Assembly (NCBI GenBank): GCA_035764445.1
Contig: DASTZF010000337.1
Location: forward strand, 1 to 10,815
Reading direction: 5' to 3'
Length of the DNA stretch: 10,815 nucleotides
Source of the DNA: JAEUPI01 sp035764445
GTDB lineage: Bacteria; Pseudomonadota; Gammaproteobacteria; Burkholderiales; Burkholderiaceae_C
Shown here: positions 1 through 6,088 of the stretch, one piece after another
Layout of the letters: every line of letters starts with the position of its first letter
How positions within the stretch are numbered: the stretch's first letter is position 1
Position numbers and translations under genes: made by a program
Notes under the pieces: model-generated
Seen by the model: the letters and a program-made list of their open reading frames with translations, nothing else
Told to the model about the DNA's origin: nothing
The model's database searches: none

Positions 1-1164
1 TTCCATTGGGAAGACCCGCTGCTGCTCGACGAGCAGCTGAGCGCCGACGAGCGCGCCGTGCGCGACGCCGCGCGCGAGTACGCCTCAGGGCGCCTGGCCC
101 CGCGCGTGCTCGAGGCGTTTCGCCACGAGAAGACCGACGTCGCGATCTTCCGCGAGATGGGCTCGCTGGGCATGCTCGGCCCCACCATCCCCGAGGCCTA
201 CGGCGGCGCCGGGCTGAACTACGTCTGCTACGGCCTGGTGGCGCGCGAGGTCGAGCGCGTGGACTCCGGCTACCGCTCGATGATGAGCGTGCAGTCCTCG
301 CTGGTGATGGTGCCGATCCACGAGTTCGGCACCGAGGCGCAAAAGCGCAAATACCTGCCCAAGCTGGCTGCGGGCCAGTGGATCGGCTGCTTCGGCCTGA
401 CCGAGCCCAACCACGGGTCGGACCCCGGCAGCATGGTCACGCGCGCCAGGAAGGTCTCAGGCGGCTACGCTTTAAGCGGCGCCAAGATGTGGATCACCAA
501 CTCCCCGATCGCCGACGTGTTCCTCGTGTGGGCCAAGGACGACGGCGGCCAGATCCGCGGCTTCATCCTCGACAAGGGCGCCAAGGGGCTGTCGGCCCCG
601 CCGATCCACAGCAAGGTGGGGCTGCGCGCCAGCATCACCGGCGAGATCGTGATGGACGAGGTGTTCTGCCCGGACGAAAACGCGTTCCCAGAAGTACGGG
701 GCCTGAAAGGCCCCTTTACCTGTTTAAATTCCGCCCGCTACGGCATCGCCTGGGGGGCGCTGGGGGCCGCGGAGGACTGCTTGCATCGCGCACGGCAGTA
801 CGTGCTGGATCGCCAGCAGTTCGGCCGCCCGCTGGCGGCCAACCAGCTGGTGCAAAAGAAGCTCGCCGACATGCTGAGCGAGATCACGCTGGGGCTGCAG
901 GGCTGCCTGCGGCTGGGGCGGCTGAAGGACGAAGGCAAGGCGGCGGTGGAGACCACCAGCATCATGAAGCGCAACAGCTGCGGCAAGGCGCTGGAGATCG
1001 CGCGGCTGGCGCGCGACATGATGGGCGGCAACGGCATCAGCGACGAGTTCGGCGTGGCGCGCCACCTGGTCAACCTGGAGGTGGTCAACACCTACGAGGG
1101 CACCCACGACATCCACGCGCTGATCCTCGGGCGCGCGATCACGGGCATCGCGGCGTTCTCATAG
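1..1164 (+). CDS. gcdH: Glutaryl-CoA dehydrogenase (5'-truncated by window edge)
   Basis: FAD-dependent acyl-CoA dehydrogenase that oxidises and decarboxylates glutaryl-CoA to crotonyl-CoA and CO2, a cytoplasmic step in lysine, tryptophan and some aromatic-acid degradation. The frame is open from base 1 (it begins FHWEDPLLL), so the true start lies upstream. The 387 visible residues are only about ten short of the usual length of about 395. The flavin-contacting motif CFGLTEPNHGSDP lies near residues 130-142. The motif SGYRSMMSVQSS (Arg at visible residue 92) carries the arginine that in glutaryl-CoA dehydrogenases contacts the substrate's distal carboxylate, which separates this enzyme from ordinary acyl-CoA dehydrogenases. 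The C-terminal YEGTHDIHALILGRAITG carries the catalytic base, Glu at visible residue 366. The gene ends at TAG and is followed by a strong intrinsic terminator, so it is the last gene of its unit. Two rare TTA leucine codons (472 and 724) stand out. The family call is very secure. Confidence 0.96.
   Translation, partial: FHWEDPLLLDEQLSADERAVRDAAREYASGRLAPRVLEAFRHEKTDVAIFREMGSLGMLGPTIPEAYGGAGLNYVCYGLVAREVERVDSGYRSMMSVQSSLVMVPIHEFGTEAQKRKYLPKLAAGQWIGCFGLTEPNHGSDPGSMVTRARKVSGGYALSGAKMWITNSPIADVFLVWAKDDGGQIRGFILDKGAKGLSAPPIHSKVGLRASITGEIVMDEVFCPDENAFPEVRGLKGPFTCLNSARYGIAWGALGAAEDCLHRARQYVLDRQQFGRPLAANQLVQKKLADMLSEITLGLQGCLRLGRLKDEGKAAVETTSIMKRNSCGKALEIARLARDMMGGNGISDEFGVARHLVNLEVVNTYEGTHDIHALILGRAITGIAAFS
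698..714 (+). repeat. Perfect 7-bp inverted repeat inside gcdH
   Basis: Arms ggggcct (698-704) and aggcccc (708-714) flank a 3-base gap. It lies in the conserved GLKGPF coding segment and is followed by an AT-richer patch containing tttaaa. It is probably a by-product of the coding sequence; its position inside a conserved gene argues against a functional terminator. Confidence 0.5.
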
Positions 1165-1265
1165 GGGCGCGCAGCCAGGGGGGTCATATGTGCGCACAGC
1201 ACAGTTGCAGATAGAGTGCGGGCAGCCGTGCCCTGCATTCCGTTCTACACGGCGCGGTCAGAGGG

Positions 1266-1300
1266 CCGCCTGGAGGCCCCAGGCGGTCTTCGCTTTTTCT
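1266..1300 (+). terminator. Intrinsic terminator of gcdH
   Basis: A perfect 8-bp stem, ccgcctgg (1266-1273) pairing with ccaggcgg (1279-1286) around a 5-base loop, is followed by tcttcgctttttct with a run of five T at 1294-1298. It lies about 100 bases after the gcdH stop on the same strand. The stem plus T run is the classical Rho-independent form. Confidence 0.85.
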
Positions 1301-1441
1301 AGTGGCAGTCTGCGACGCGGTCTACGAGATCACTTCGTTAGTGCACAGCAGCAGACGCAGCGGCACCGTCGGCGCGGGCGCTGTCAGCGCGTCTGCGACC
1401 GCGGTACGGCCATGTACGATGTTCCGCGGGCTCTGGCATCA

Positions 1442-1464
1442 GCCGGGTCGCATTGGGACCCGGC
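1442..1464 (+). promoter_or_regulatory. Leader hairpin upstream of dodecin
   Basis: Perfect 8-bp arms gccgggtc (1442-1449) and gacccggc (1457-1464) enclose the 7-base loop gcattgg. The hairpin ends only 6 bases before the Shine-Dalgarno at 1471 and has no T run, so it is not a terminator. It could stabilise the mRNA, expose the ribosome binding site, or be an operator. The structure is seen directly; the role is inferred. Confidence 0.45.
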
Positions 1465-1470
1465 CTCTAC

Positions 1471-1476
1471 GAGGAG
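1471..1476 (+). promoter_or_regulatory. Ribosome binding site that fixes the dodecin start
   Basis: gaggag lies 8 bases before ATG 1485. Together with the start of family similarity, this selects 1485 rather than any of the in-frame codons upstream. Confidence 0.75.
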
Positions 1477-1484
1477 ACGATGGC

Positions 1485-1694
1485 ATGACCGACCATGTGT
1501 ACAAGCTGCTGGAACTGACCGGGTCTTCCACCGTCAGCAGCGACGATGCCGTTCGCAACGCGGTTGCGAAGGCGGGCAAGACGATGCGCAACATGCACTG
1601 GTTCCAGGTGACCGAAACGCGCGGCCACATCGCCGGCGACACGGTCGCGCATTGGCAGGTGACGGTCAAAGTGGGCTTCACGCTGGAGGATTGA
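1485..1694 (+). CDS. Dodecin, flavin-binding dodecameric protein
   Basis: Small protein of 69 residues, the usual dodecin length of about 65-75. Dodecins assemble into hollow dodecamers in the cytoplasm that bind flavins (FMN, riboflavin or lumichrome, depending on the species) and are thought to buffer or sequester them; some bacterial members also bind coenzyme A. Recognisable blocks are the start TDHVYKLLELTGSST, the helix DDAVRNAVAKAGKTMRN, the segment HWFQVTETRGHI with Trp39 at the place of the flavin-stacking tryptophan, and VAHWQVTVKVGFTLED with Gln58 at the usual flavin-contacting glutamine. The start is supported by a good Shine-Dalgarno. The stop codon overlaps the proposed TTG start of the next gene, so the two are probably translated together. 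A leader hairpin precedes it. Family assignment is secure; the ligand is not known. Confidence 0.95.
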   Translation: MTDHVYKLLELTGSSTVSSDDAVRNAVAKAGKTMRNMHWFQVTETRGHIAGDTVAHWQVTVKVGFTLED

Positions 1695-2875
1695 CCATCC
1701 GGCGATTCAGCGTTCGGCTGGCGCCCCATCGGTGCGTGTTTGCCGCGTTCTTCCTCTACGCCTTTGCGATCGGCGGGTTCTTCCCTCGCCTGGCCGAGTT
1801 GCAGCGATCGATGGCTCTCAGCGAGAGCGAGCTCGGCCTCGGCCTGATCGGTGCGGCCTGCGGCACGCTGTTTTCGTTGACACTCGCCGGTCGCCCGGTC
1901 GAGCGCGCGGGCCACCGCCGCACGTTGCTGACGCTGATGCCGTTGCTGCCGGCGTTCTACGCGCTCGCCGCCCATGCGAGCGGGGTGGTGGCGCTGTTTC
2001 TCTGCTTGCTGCTTGCCGGCGTGTGCATCGGCGCGATCGAGCTGGTGGTGAACCTGGAGGCCGATCGCGTCGAGCATCGCAGCGGCCGCCGCATCATGAA
2101 TCGGTCACACGCGTTCTGGAGCTTCGGCTTCTTCGGCGCAGGCCTGGTGGGTGCGGTGGCCGCACGCGTGGGCATCTCGCCGCAGTGGCATCTGGCCGGC
2201 ATGGTGCCGATCTCGGCGCTGCTGATCGTGCTGTTGCTGGGCGGCCTCGAGGCGGCACCGCATCGCAGCGGCAGCAGCGACGAAGCGACCCATCGCCTGG
2301 CGCGGCCGACGCTGGCCATCATGGCCCTGGTGCTGTTCTCGCTTTCCGGGCTCGTGCTGGAAGGCGCCGGCATCGACTGGTCGGCCATCTACATGCGCGA
2401 CGTCTTCGATGCCGTGCCGTTCATCGGCGGGCTGGCCGTGGCCACCGGCGCCTTGGCGCAGGGGGCCGCGCGCTATGTGGCTGACCGGTTCGTCGAGCGC
2501 CACAGCCCGCTGGTCATCGCGCGCACGCTGTTGGTCGTGCTGGGCCTGGGAACGCTGATGGTGACCTTCGCACCGGCGTGGCCTGTGGCGCTGCTCGGCT
2601 TCGCTCTGATGGGAGTGGGCACCAGTGTGATGTTTCCGTTGGCCATGTCCGCGGCCGCTCGACGCACCGATCGGCCGGCCGCCACGAACGTGGCAGCGCT
2701 GGCGCAGATCTCGTTCGTCGGTTTCCTGTTGGGCCCGCCGCTGCTCGGCTTCATTGCCGAGCATCTGGGCATCCGCTGGACCTTCGGCGTCGGGTTGCCA
2801 CTGTTGGTACTGAGCATGGTGGTGTCAGCGACTCTGCGCGAAGCGCCTCGGCAAGAGGCTACTGCCCCTGGTTGA
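1691..2875 (+). CDS. MFS transporter, YbjJ-like
   Basis: Inner-membrane secondary carrier of about 394 residues with about 12 hydrophobic segments, the normal MFS size. The loop between helices 2 and 3 has a motif A variant, AGRPVERAGHRR (residues 66-77). The segment ELVVNLEADRVEHRSGRRIMNRSHAFWSFG spans residues 117-146 and matches the pattern of the YbjJ group, in which D/E-x-x-x-N is followed by the GR-IM-HA block. No ATG lies before helix 1; the first in-frame ATG (1811) would remove it. TTG 1691 gives a basic N-terminus (TIRRFSVRL) before helix 1 and overlaps the dodecin stop, but the ggagga before it is almost touching, so CTG 1718 or GTG 1736 remain possible. The substrate is unknown. 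Coupling to dodecin suggests, but does not show, a flavin-related ligand. An imperfect palindrome covers its stop codon. Confidence 0.85.
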   Translation: MTIRRFSVRLAPHRCVFAAFFLYAFAIGGFFPRLAELQRSMALSESELGLGLIGAACGTLFSLTLAGRPVERAGHRRTLLTLMPLLPAFYALAAHASGVVALFLCLLLAGVCIGAIELVVNLEADRVEHRSGRRIMNRSHAFWSFGFFGAGLVGAVAARVGISPQWHLAGMVPISALLIVLLLGGLEAAPHRSGSSDEATHRLARPTLAIMALVLFSLSGLVLEGAGIDWSAIYMRDVFDAVPFIGGLAVATGALAQGAARYVADRFVERHSPLVIARTLLVVLGLGTLMVTFAPAWPVALLGFALMGVGTSVMFPLAMSAAARRTDRPAATNVAALAQISFVGFLLGPPLLGFIAEHLGIRWTFGVGLPLLVLSMVVSATLREAPRQEATAPG

Positions 2876-2884
2876 ACCCGGGGC
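2864..2884. repeat. Imperfect palindrome across the MFS stop codon
   Basis: Outer arms gcccc (2864-2868) and ggggc (2880-2884) plus inner arms ggtt (2870-2873) and aacc (2875-2878) are symmetric about base 2874. Only the pair 2869/2879 breaks the symmetry. There is no T run, so it is not a standard terminator. It could be a protein-binding dyad or a weak RNA hairpin. Confidence 0.5.
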
Positions 2885-2984
2885 TGCCCTGAGCGAGCCC
2901 AGCAAGTTGCTTCGGCTTCGCGCACAGCTGTGTGCGTTGGCTTTGGTATGGCAGCATCTGGCGCGAAGAAAGTGCGATCGAAGC

Positions 2985-3650
2985 ATGACAGCACCCGCTC
3001 TGAGCGATGGCGTCGCAAAGGGGCCACGCCCTCCGTTGAGCATCGACAACGCGCATCGCATCGTCGTCGAGGCCAAGGCCGACACGGTCGTGCTGGTCGA
3101 AGGGTGGAGCGATCAGGCTGCGATCGAAACGCTGGCCCGCCGCGTTGGACTGAACCTTGCGGCCATGGGCATCGTCGTGCTGCCTATCGGTGGCGCCACC
3201 AACGCACGCCAGTTTGCTGGCCGCTTCGGCACCGCGGGGCTTGGTCTGCACTTGGCTGGCTTGTATGACCGCGCGGAAGAACGCCACTTTCTGCGCGCGA
3301 TCTCTGTGGGCGTCATCCCCACTGCGGGTGGATGCGATGCCCCGAGCCTTGGCTTCTATGCGTGCAGCGAGGATCTCGAGGATGAGCTGATCCGTGCGCT
3401 GGGGCCTGAAAAGGTCGAGCAGATCATCATGGCCGAAGGCGAGATCGCTGCGTTGCGGCGCTTTCAGGCGCAACCGGCACAGCGAGGTCGCTCAATCGAT
3501 GCGCATCTGCATCGCTTCATCGGTACGAAGGCGAGGCGCAAGATCCGCTATGGGACCCTGCTGGCGGCTGCGGTCGATCTCCACCGAATCCCGCCGCCAC
3601 TGCAGCAGTTGCTGCAGCGCCTGCGTTCGGTCGGATCCGCACGCCGGTGA
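2985..3650 (+). CDS. Stand-alone TOPRIM-domain protein (OLD-nuclease-like)
   Basis: Protein of 221 residues resembling the TOPRIM nucleotidyltransferase/hydrolase domain found at the C-terminus of OLD-family nucleases, but without the ABC-type ATPase half. After a non-conserved start, the core opens with VVLVEGWSDQ (residues 35-44; Glu39 is the TOPRIM glutamate). It continues with IVVLPIGGATNARQF (63-77) and GLYDRAEE (92-99), where Asp95/Glu98 stand where DxD is expected. An acidic segment CSEDLEDELI follows (127-136), and the tail contains RFQAQPAQRGR (159-169) and FIGTKARRKIRYG (178-190). From memory this layout matches small TOPRIM proteins frequent in actinobacteria; a search would be needed to confirm that. 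ATG 2985 is chosen because the upstream part of the frame is low in family character; no good Shine-Dalgarno is visible. A nucleic-acid role is inferred from the fold. No partner gene is evident. Confidence 0.8.
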   Translation: MTAPALSDGVAKGPRPPLSIDNAHRIVVEAKADTVVLVEGWSDQAAIETLARRVGLNLAAMGIVVLPIGGATNARQFAGRFGTAGLGLHLAGLYDRAEERHFLRAISVGVIPTAGGCDAPSLGFYACSEDLEDELIRALGPEKVEQIIMAEGEIAALRRFQAQPAQRGRSIDAHLHRFIGTKARRKIRYGTLLAAAVDLHRIPPPLQQLLQRLRSVGSARR

Positions 3651-3657
3651 CGACGTA

Positions 3658-3697
3658 CGATCGAGACTGCGCCGGCAACTTCACGGCGCAGTGATCG
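3658..3697 (+). promoter_or_regulatory. Composite 13-bp hairpin before the Bug gene
   Basis: Inner arms actgcgcc (3666-3673) and ggcgcagt (3685-3692) pair perfectly around an 11-base loop. They are flanked by outer arms cgatc (3658-3662) and gatcg (3693-3697), with a 3-base bulge (gag) on the 5' side only. It begins 8 bases after the TOPRIM stop and ends 16 bases before ATG 3714. No T run follows. Possible roles are a Rho-assisted end, a processing site, or a translational control element or operator for the downstream trio. Confidence 0.55.
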
Positions 3698-3713
3698 CAA
3701 GCTCCCCTCGAAC

Positions 3714-4709
3714 ATGAAGGCGTCACCTGGAAGGCTGCTCTCACCCGCCTGGCGTGCCGTTGTGCTGGCCCTGCAGCTCATCGTCGCCGGCCCGTGCGCG
3801 ATCGCGCAGGAGAGCTACCCCAGCCGGCCCGTGAAGATCATTGCGCCGCAGGCACCGGGCGGCGGCGTCGACCTGGTGGCCAGGATCATGGCCGAGCGGC
3901 TGGCGCGCGCGATGGGCCAGGCCTTCATCGTCGACAACCAGGCGGGTGTCGGCGGCGCGATTGCGGCCCAGGCGACGGCGCGCGCGCAACCCGATGGCTA
4001 CACGTTGATGATCGGCTACGTGGCCACCCACGGCACCAACCCGGCCACGAGAAAGAGCCCCTACGACCCGGTGCGCGATTTCACGCCGATCGCAATGCTC
4101 GGCGGCACACCGAACCTGCTGGTGGTGTCGTCCAAGATGCCGGTCAACACGCTGCAGGAATTCGTCGTCTACGCCAAGGCCAACCCGAGGAAGGTCGACT
4201 ACGGCACGTCGGGGGTCGGCACGCTGAACCACCTCGTCATGGAGCAGTTCAAGCACGCGTCAGGCGTGCCCAGCATGGCAGTGCCCTATCGCAGCATCGG
4301 CCAGGCCTTCACCGATTCGATCAGCGGACAGATCCAGGTCATCTTCCCCGGGCTGGCGGCCGCGATGCCGTACGTGCGTGCGGGCTCGTTCAAGCCCCTG
4401 GCCGTCACCGGCGACCAACGCAGCTGGCTGCTGCCGAACGTGCCGACGTTCAAGGAGTCGGGCTATGACGGCTTCGACGGCCTGACGTGGTACGGCATCG
4501 TCGGCCCGGCGAACCTGCCTGCGCCGATCACCCGCCGATTGAACGACGAGATCAACCGCATTCTGGCCACCCAGGACTTGCGCGACACCTTCACCGCGCA
4601 GGCGCTCACGGTGATGCCGATGACGCCGGCGCAGTTCGGCCAGTACATCGTCGACGAGGTGGCGCACTGGAAGGCCGTCGTGCGCGCCAACCACATCGAG
4701 GCCGAGTGA
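3714..4709 (+). CDS. Bug/TctC-family periplasmic solute-binding protein
   Basis: Secreted periplasmic receptor of 331 residues, typical for the tripartite tricarboxylate (TctC/Bug) family, which binds small carboxylates and related molecules. A signal peptide covers about residues 1-31, with a basic start, a hydrophobic stretch AVVLALQLIVAG and a likely cut after AIA before QESYPSRP. Family marks are PVKIIAPQAPGGGVDLVAR (39-57, Asp53 in the ligand pocket), DNQAGVGGA (74-82), DGYTLMIG, DFTPIAMLG, and the C-terminal pattern of a VPTFKESG block followed by LPAPITRRLNDEI. There is no visible Shine-Dalgarno before ATG 3714; the frame is open back to the TOPRIM stop but offers no other usual start. 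No TctA/TctB membrane genes are nearby, as is common for Bug proteins. It is followed at once by a MmgE/PrpD gene, suggesting that it binds that enzyme's substrate. The ligand is unknown. Confidence 0.95.
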   Translation: MKASPGRLLSPAWRAVVLALQLIVAGPCAIAQESYPSRPVKIIAPQAPGGGVDLVARIMAERLARAMGQAFIVDNQAGVGGAIAAQATARAQPDGYTLMIGYVATHGTNPATRKSPYDPVRDFTPIAMLGGTPNLLVVSSKMPVNTLQEFVVYAKANPRKVDYGTSGVGTLNHLVMEQFKHASGVPSMAVPYRSIGQAFTDSISGQIQVIFPGLAAAMPYVRAGSFKPLAVTGDQRSWLLPNVPTFKESGYDGFDGLTWYGIVGPANLPAPITRRLNDEINRILATQDLRDTFTAQALTVMPMTPAQFGQYIVDEVAHWKAVVRANHIEAE

Positions 4710-4714
4710 AGAGC

Positions 4715-6088
4715 ATGGCGAGCACACTGCCGCAGACCTCCGTGTCGCAGCGCCTTGCGGCTGCGTTCGCCGCGATGCCGTCCACGTTGCCGCCTGCCGT
4801 GGCAACGATGTGCGATGCCGTGCTGATGGACGTGGCGGGACTGTGCGTGGCCGCGCGCCGCAGCGACTACGTGCAGGCGGTGCTGCGCGGCAGCGGGGAG
4901 CCCGGCGCCTGCACGTTGATCGGTCATGCGGACGGCTACAACGTGGCGACGGCGGCGCTGTGCAACGGCACCGCCGCGCACGGCGAAGACTACGACGACA
5001 CGTTCGAAGGTGGCCCGGTGCATGCAGGGGCGGTGATCATCCCCGCGGTGCTTGCGGCCGCGGAGCATCACGCGTTGTCGGGCAGCGATCTCGAGCGCGG
5101 CATCGCCGTGGGTTGCGAGGTCATGTGCCGCCTGTGCCTGGTGGCGCCCAAACGCGTGCACCAGGCGGGCTTTCATCCCACCGCGGTGTTTGGTGCGCTC
5201 GGCGCGGCGGCGGGCGTGGCGTCGGCGCTGTCACTCACGACGGCTCAGTGGGTCGATGCGCTCGGCATCGCGGGCAGCATGGCCTCGGGCATCATCGAAT
5301 ACCTCGCCGAGGGTGCGTGGACCAAACGCATGCATCCGGGCTGGGCAGCGCAGGCCGGCTATCGCGCCGCGCGCATGGCGCAGGCGGGCTTCAGCGGGCC
5401 GCGCACGCTGTTCGACGGCGAGCACGGCTTCTTCCACGCCTTCGCCAAGAGCGATCACTGCGACTTCACGGCGATGCTCGATGGCACTGGTAAGCGCTGG
5501 CTGAGCGCGGACATCGCCTTCAAGCCGTACGCCTGCGGCACGATGGCCCACCCGTACATCGACTGCGCGCGCAAGCTGGTCGCCGACGGTGTGCGCCCCG
5601 ATGCGGTGGCGGTCATCGAATGCAAGACGGCCGAAGGCATCGTGCATCGACTGTGGGAACCGCTGGCGGCCAAGCAGAACCCGCCCAATGGCTACGCGGC
5701 CAAGTTCAGCATTCCCTATGCGATCGCCGTCGGCATGCTGCGCGGCGATGGCGGGCTCGGTGAGTACGAGGAAGCGGTGGTCGCCGATCCCGCGGTGCGC
5801 ACGCTCGCATCGAAGATCCGCTACATCGTCGACCCGGCGAATCCCTATCCGCAGCAGTTCACCGGTCATGTCCGCGTCACACTGGACAATGGCGAGGTGC
5901 GCGAAGCGAGCCAGGATCACTTTCGCGGCGGGCGTGACGAGCCGCTTTCGCCGCAGGCGCTGGAAGCCAAGTTCGTCGCCAACTGCCGCTATGGTGGCTG
6001 GACCCGCGAGCGCGCGGTCGAAGCCCTGGCTGCCCTGCGACGGCTGCGCGCGGTGCCCAGCGTCGACCTCGGATTGCTGCGGGGCTGA
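4715..6088 (+). CDS. MmgE/PrpD family dehydratase/decarboxylase-like enzyme
   Basis: Cytoplasmic enzyme of 457 residues of the MmgE/PrpD fold, which includes 2-methylcitrate dehydratase and cis-aconitate decarboxylase; many members are uncharacterised. Compared by eye with cis-aconitate decarboxylase, the active-site positions appear kept: Asp92 in AHGEDYDDT, His103 in PVHAGA, His154 in GFHPTAVFG, Lys204 in TKRMHPG and His279 in GTMAHPYID. The final domain (about 265-395) has the family's KPYACG start. ATG 4715 lies 5 bases after the Bug stop. GTG 4706, overlapping that stop as GTGA, is an in-frame alternative adding three residues. The SDR gene starts directly after its TGA, so all three are probably one operon. 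The absence of the methylcitrate genes prpB/prpC speaks against a propionate role. The exact reaction is unknown; conserved residues suggest it is active on a carboxylate. Confidence 0.93.
   Translation: MASTLPQTSVSQRLAAAFAAMPSTLPPAVATMCDAVLMDVAGLCVAARRSDYVQAVLRGSGEPGACTLIGHADGYNVATAALCNGTAAHGEDYDDTFEGGPVHAGAVIIPAVLAAAEHHALSGSDLERGIAVGCEVMCRLCLVAPKRVHQAGFHPTAVFGALGAAAGVASALSLTTAQWVDALGIAGSMASGIIEYLAEGAWTKRMHPGWAAQAGYRAARMAQAGFSGPRTLFDGEHGFFHAFAKSDHCDFTAMLDGTGKRWLSADIAFKPYACGTMAHPYIDCARKLVADGVRPDAVAVIECKTAEGIVHRLWEPLAAKQNPPNGYAAKFSIPYAIAVGMLRGDGGLGEYEEAVVADPAVRTLASKIRYIVDPANPYPQQFTGHVRVTLDNGEVREASQDHFRGGRDEPLSPQALEAKFVANCRYGGWTRERAVEALAALRRLRAVPSVDLGLLRG

Larger units (their letters stand above)
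1165..1484. other. Intergenic region between gcdH and dodecin
   Basis: This 320-base stretch has no supportable gene. It holds the gcdH terminator (1266-1300), a perfect 10-bp palindrome tgtgcgcaca (1189-1198), an imperfect short direct repeat (near 1308 and 1391), a leader hairpin (1442-1464) and the dodecin ribosome binding site. No clear sigma-70 promoter could be picked out by eye, although the terminator upstream implies that dodecin has its own promoter between about 1300 and 1440. Confidence 0.7.

Noticed and set aside
1190..1690. N-terminal extension of the MFS frame back to 1190
   Set aside because: It crosses the gcdH terminator and the dodecin gene in another frame, is Arg/Gln-rich and has no transporter character.
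2864..2890. tRNA T-arm-like string ggttcaacc on the minus strand
   Set aside because: The 5-bp T stem cannot form and no acceptor, D or anticodon arm was found around it.
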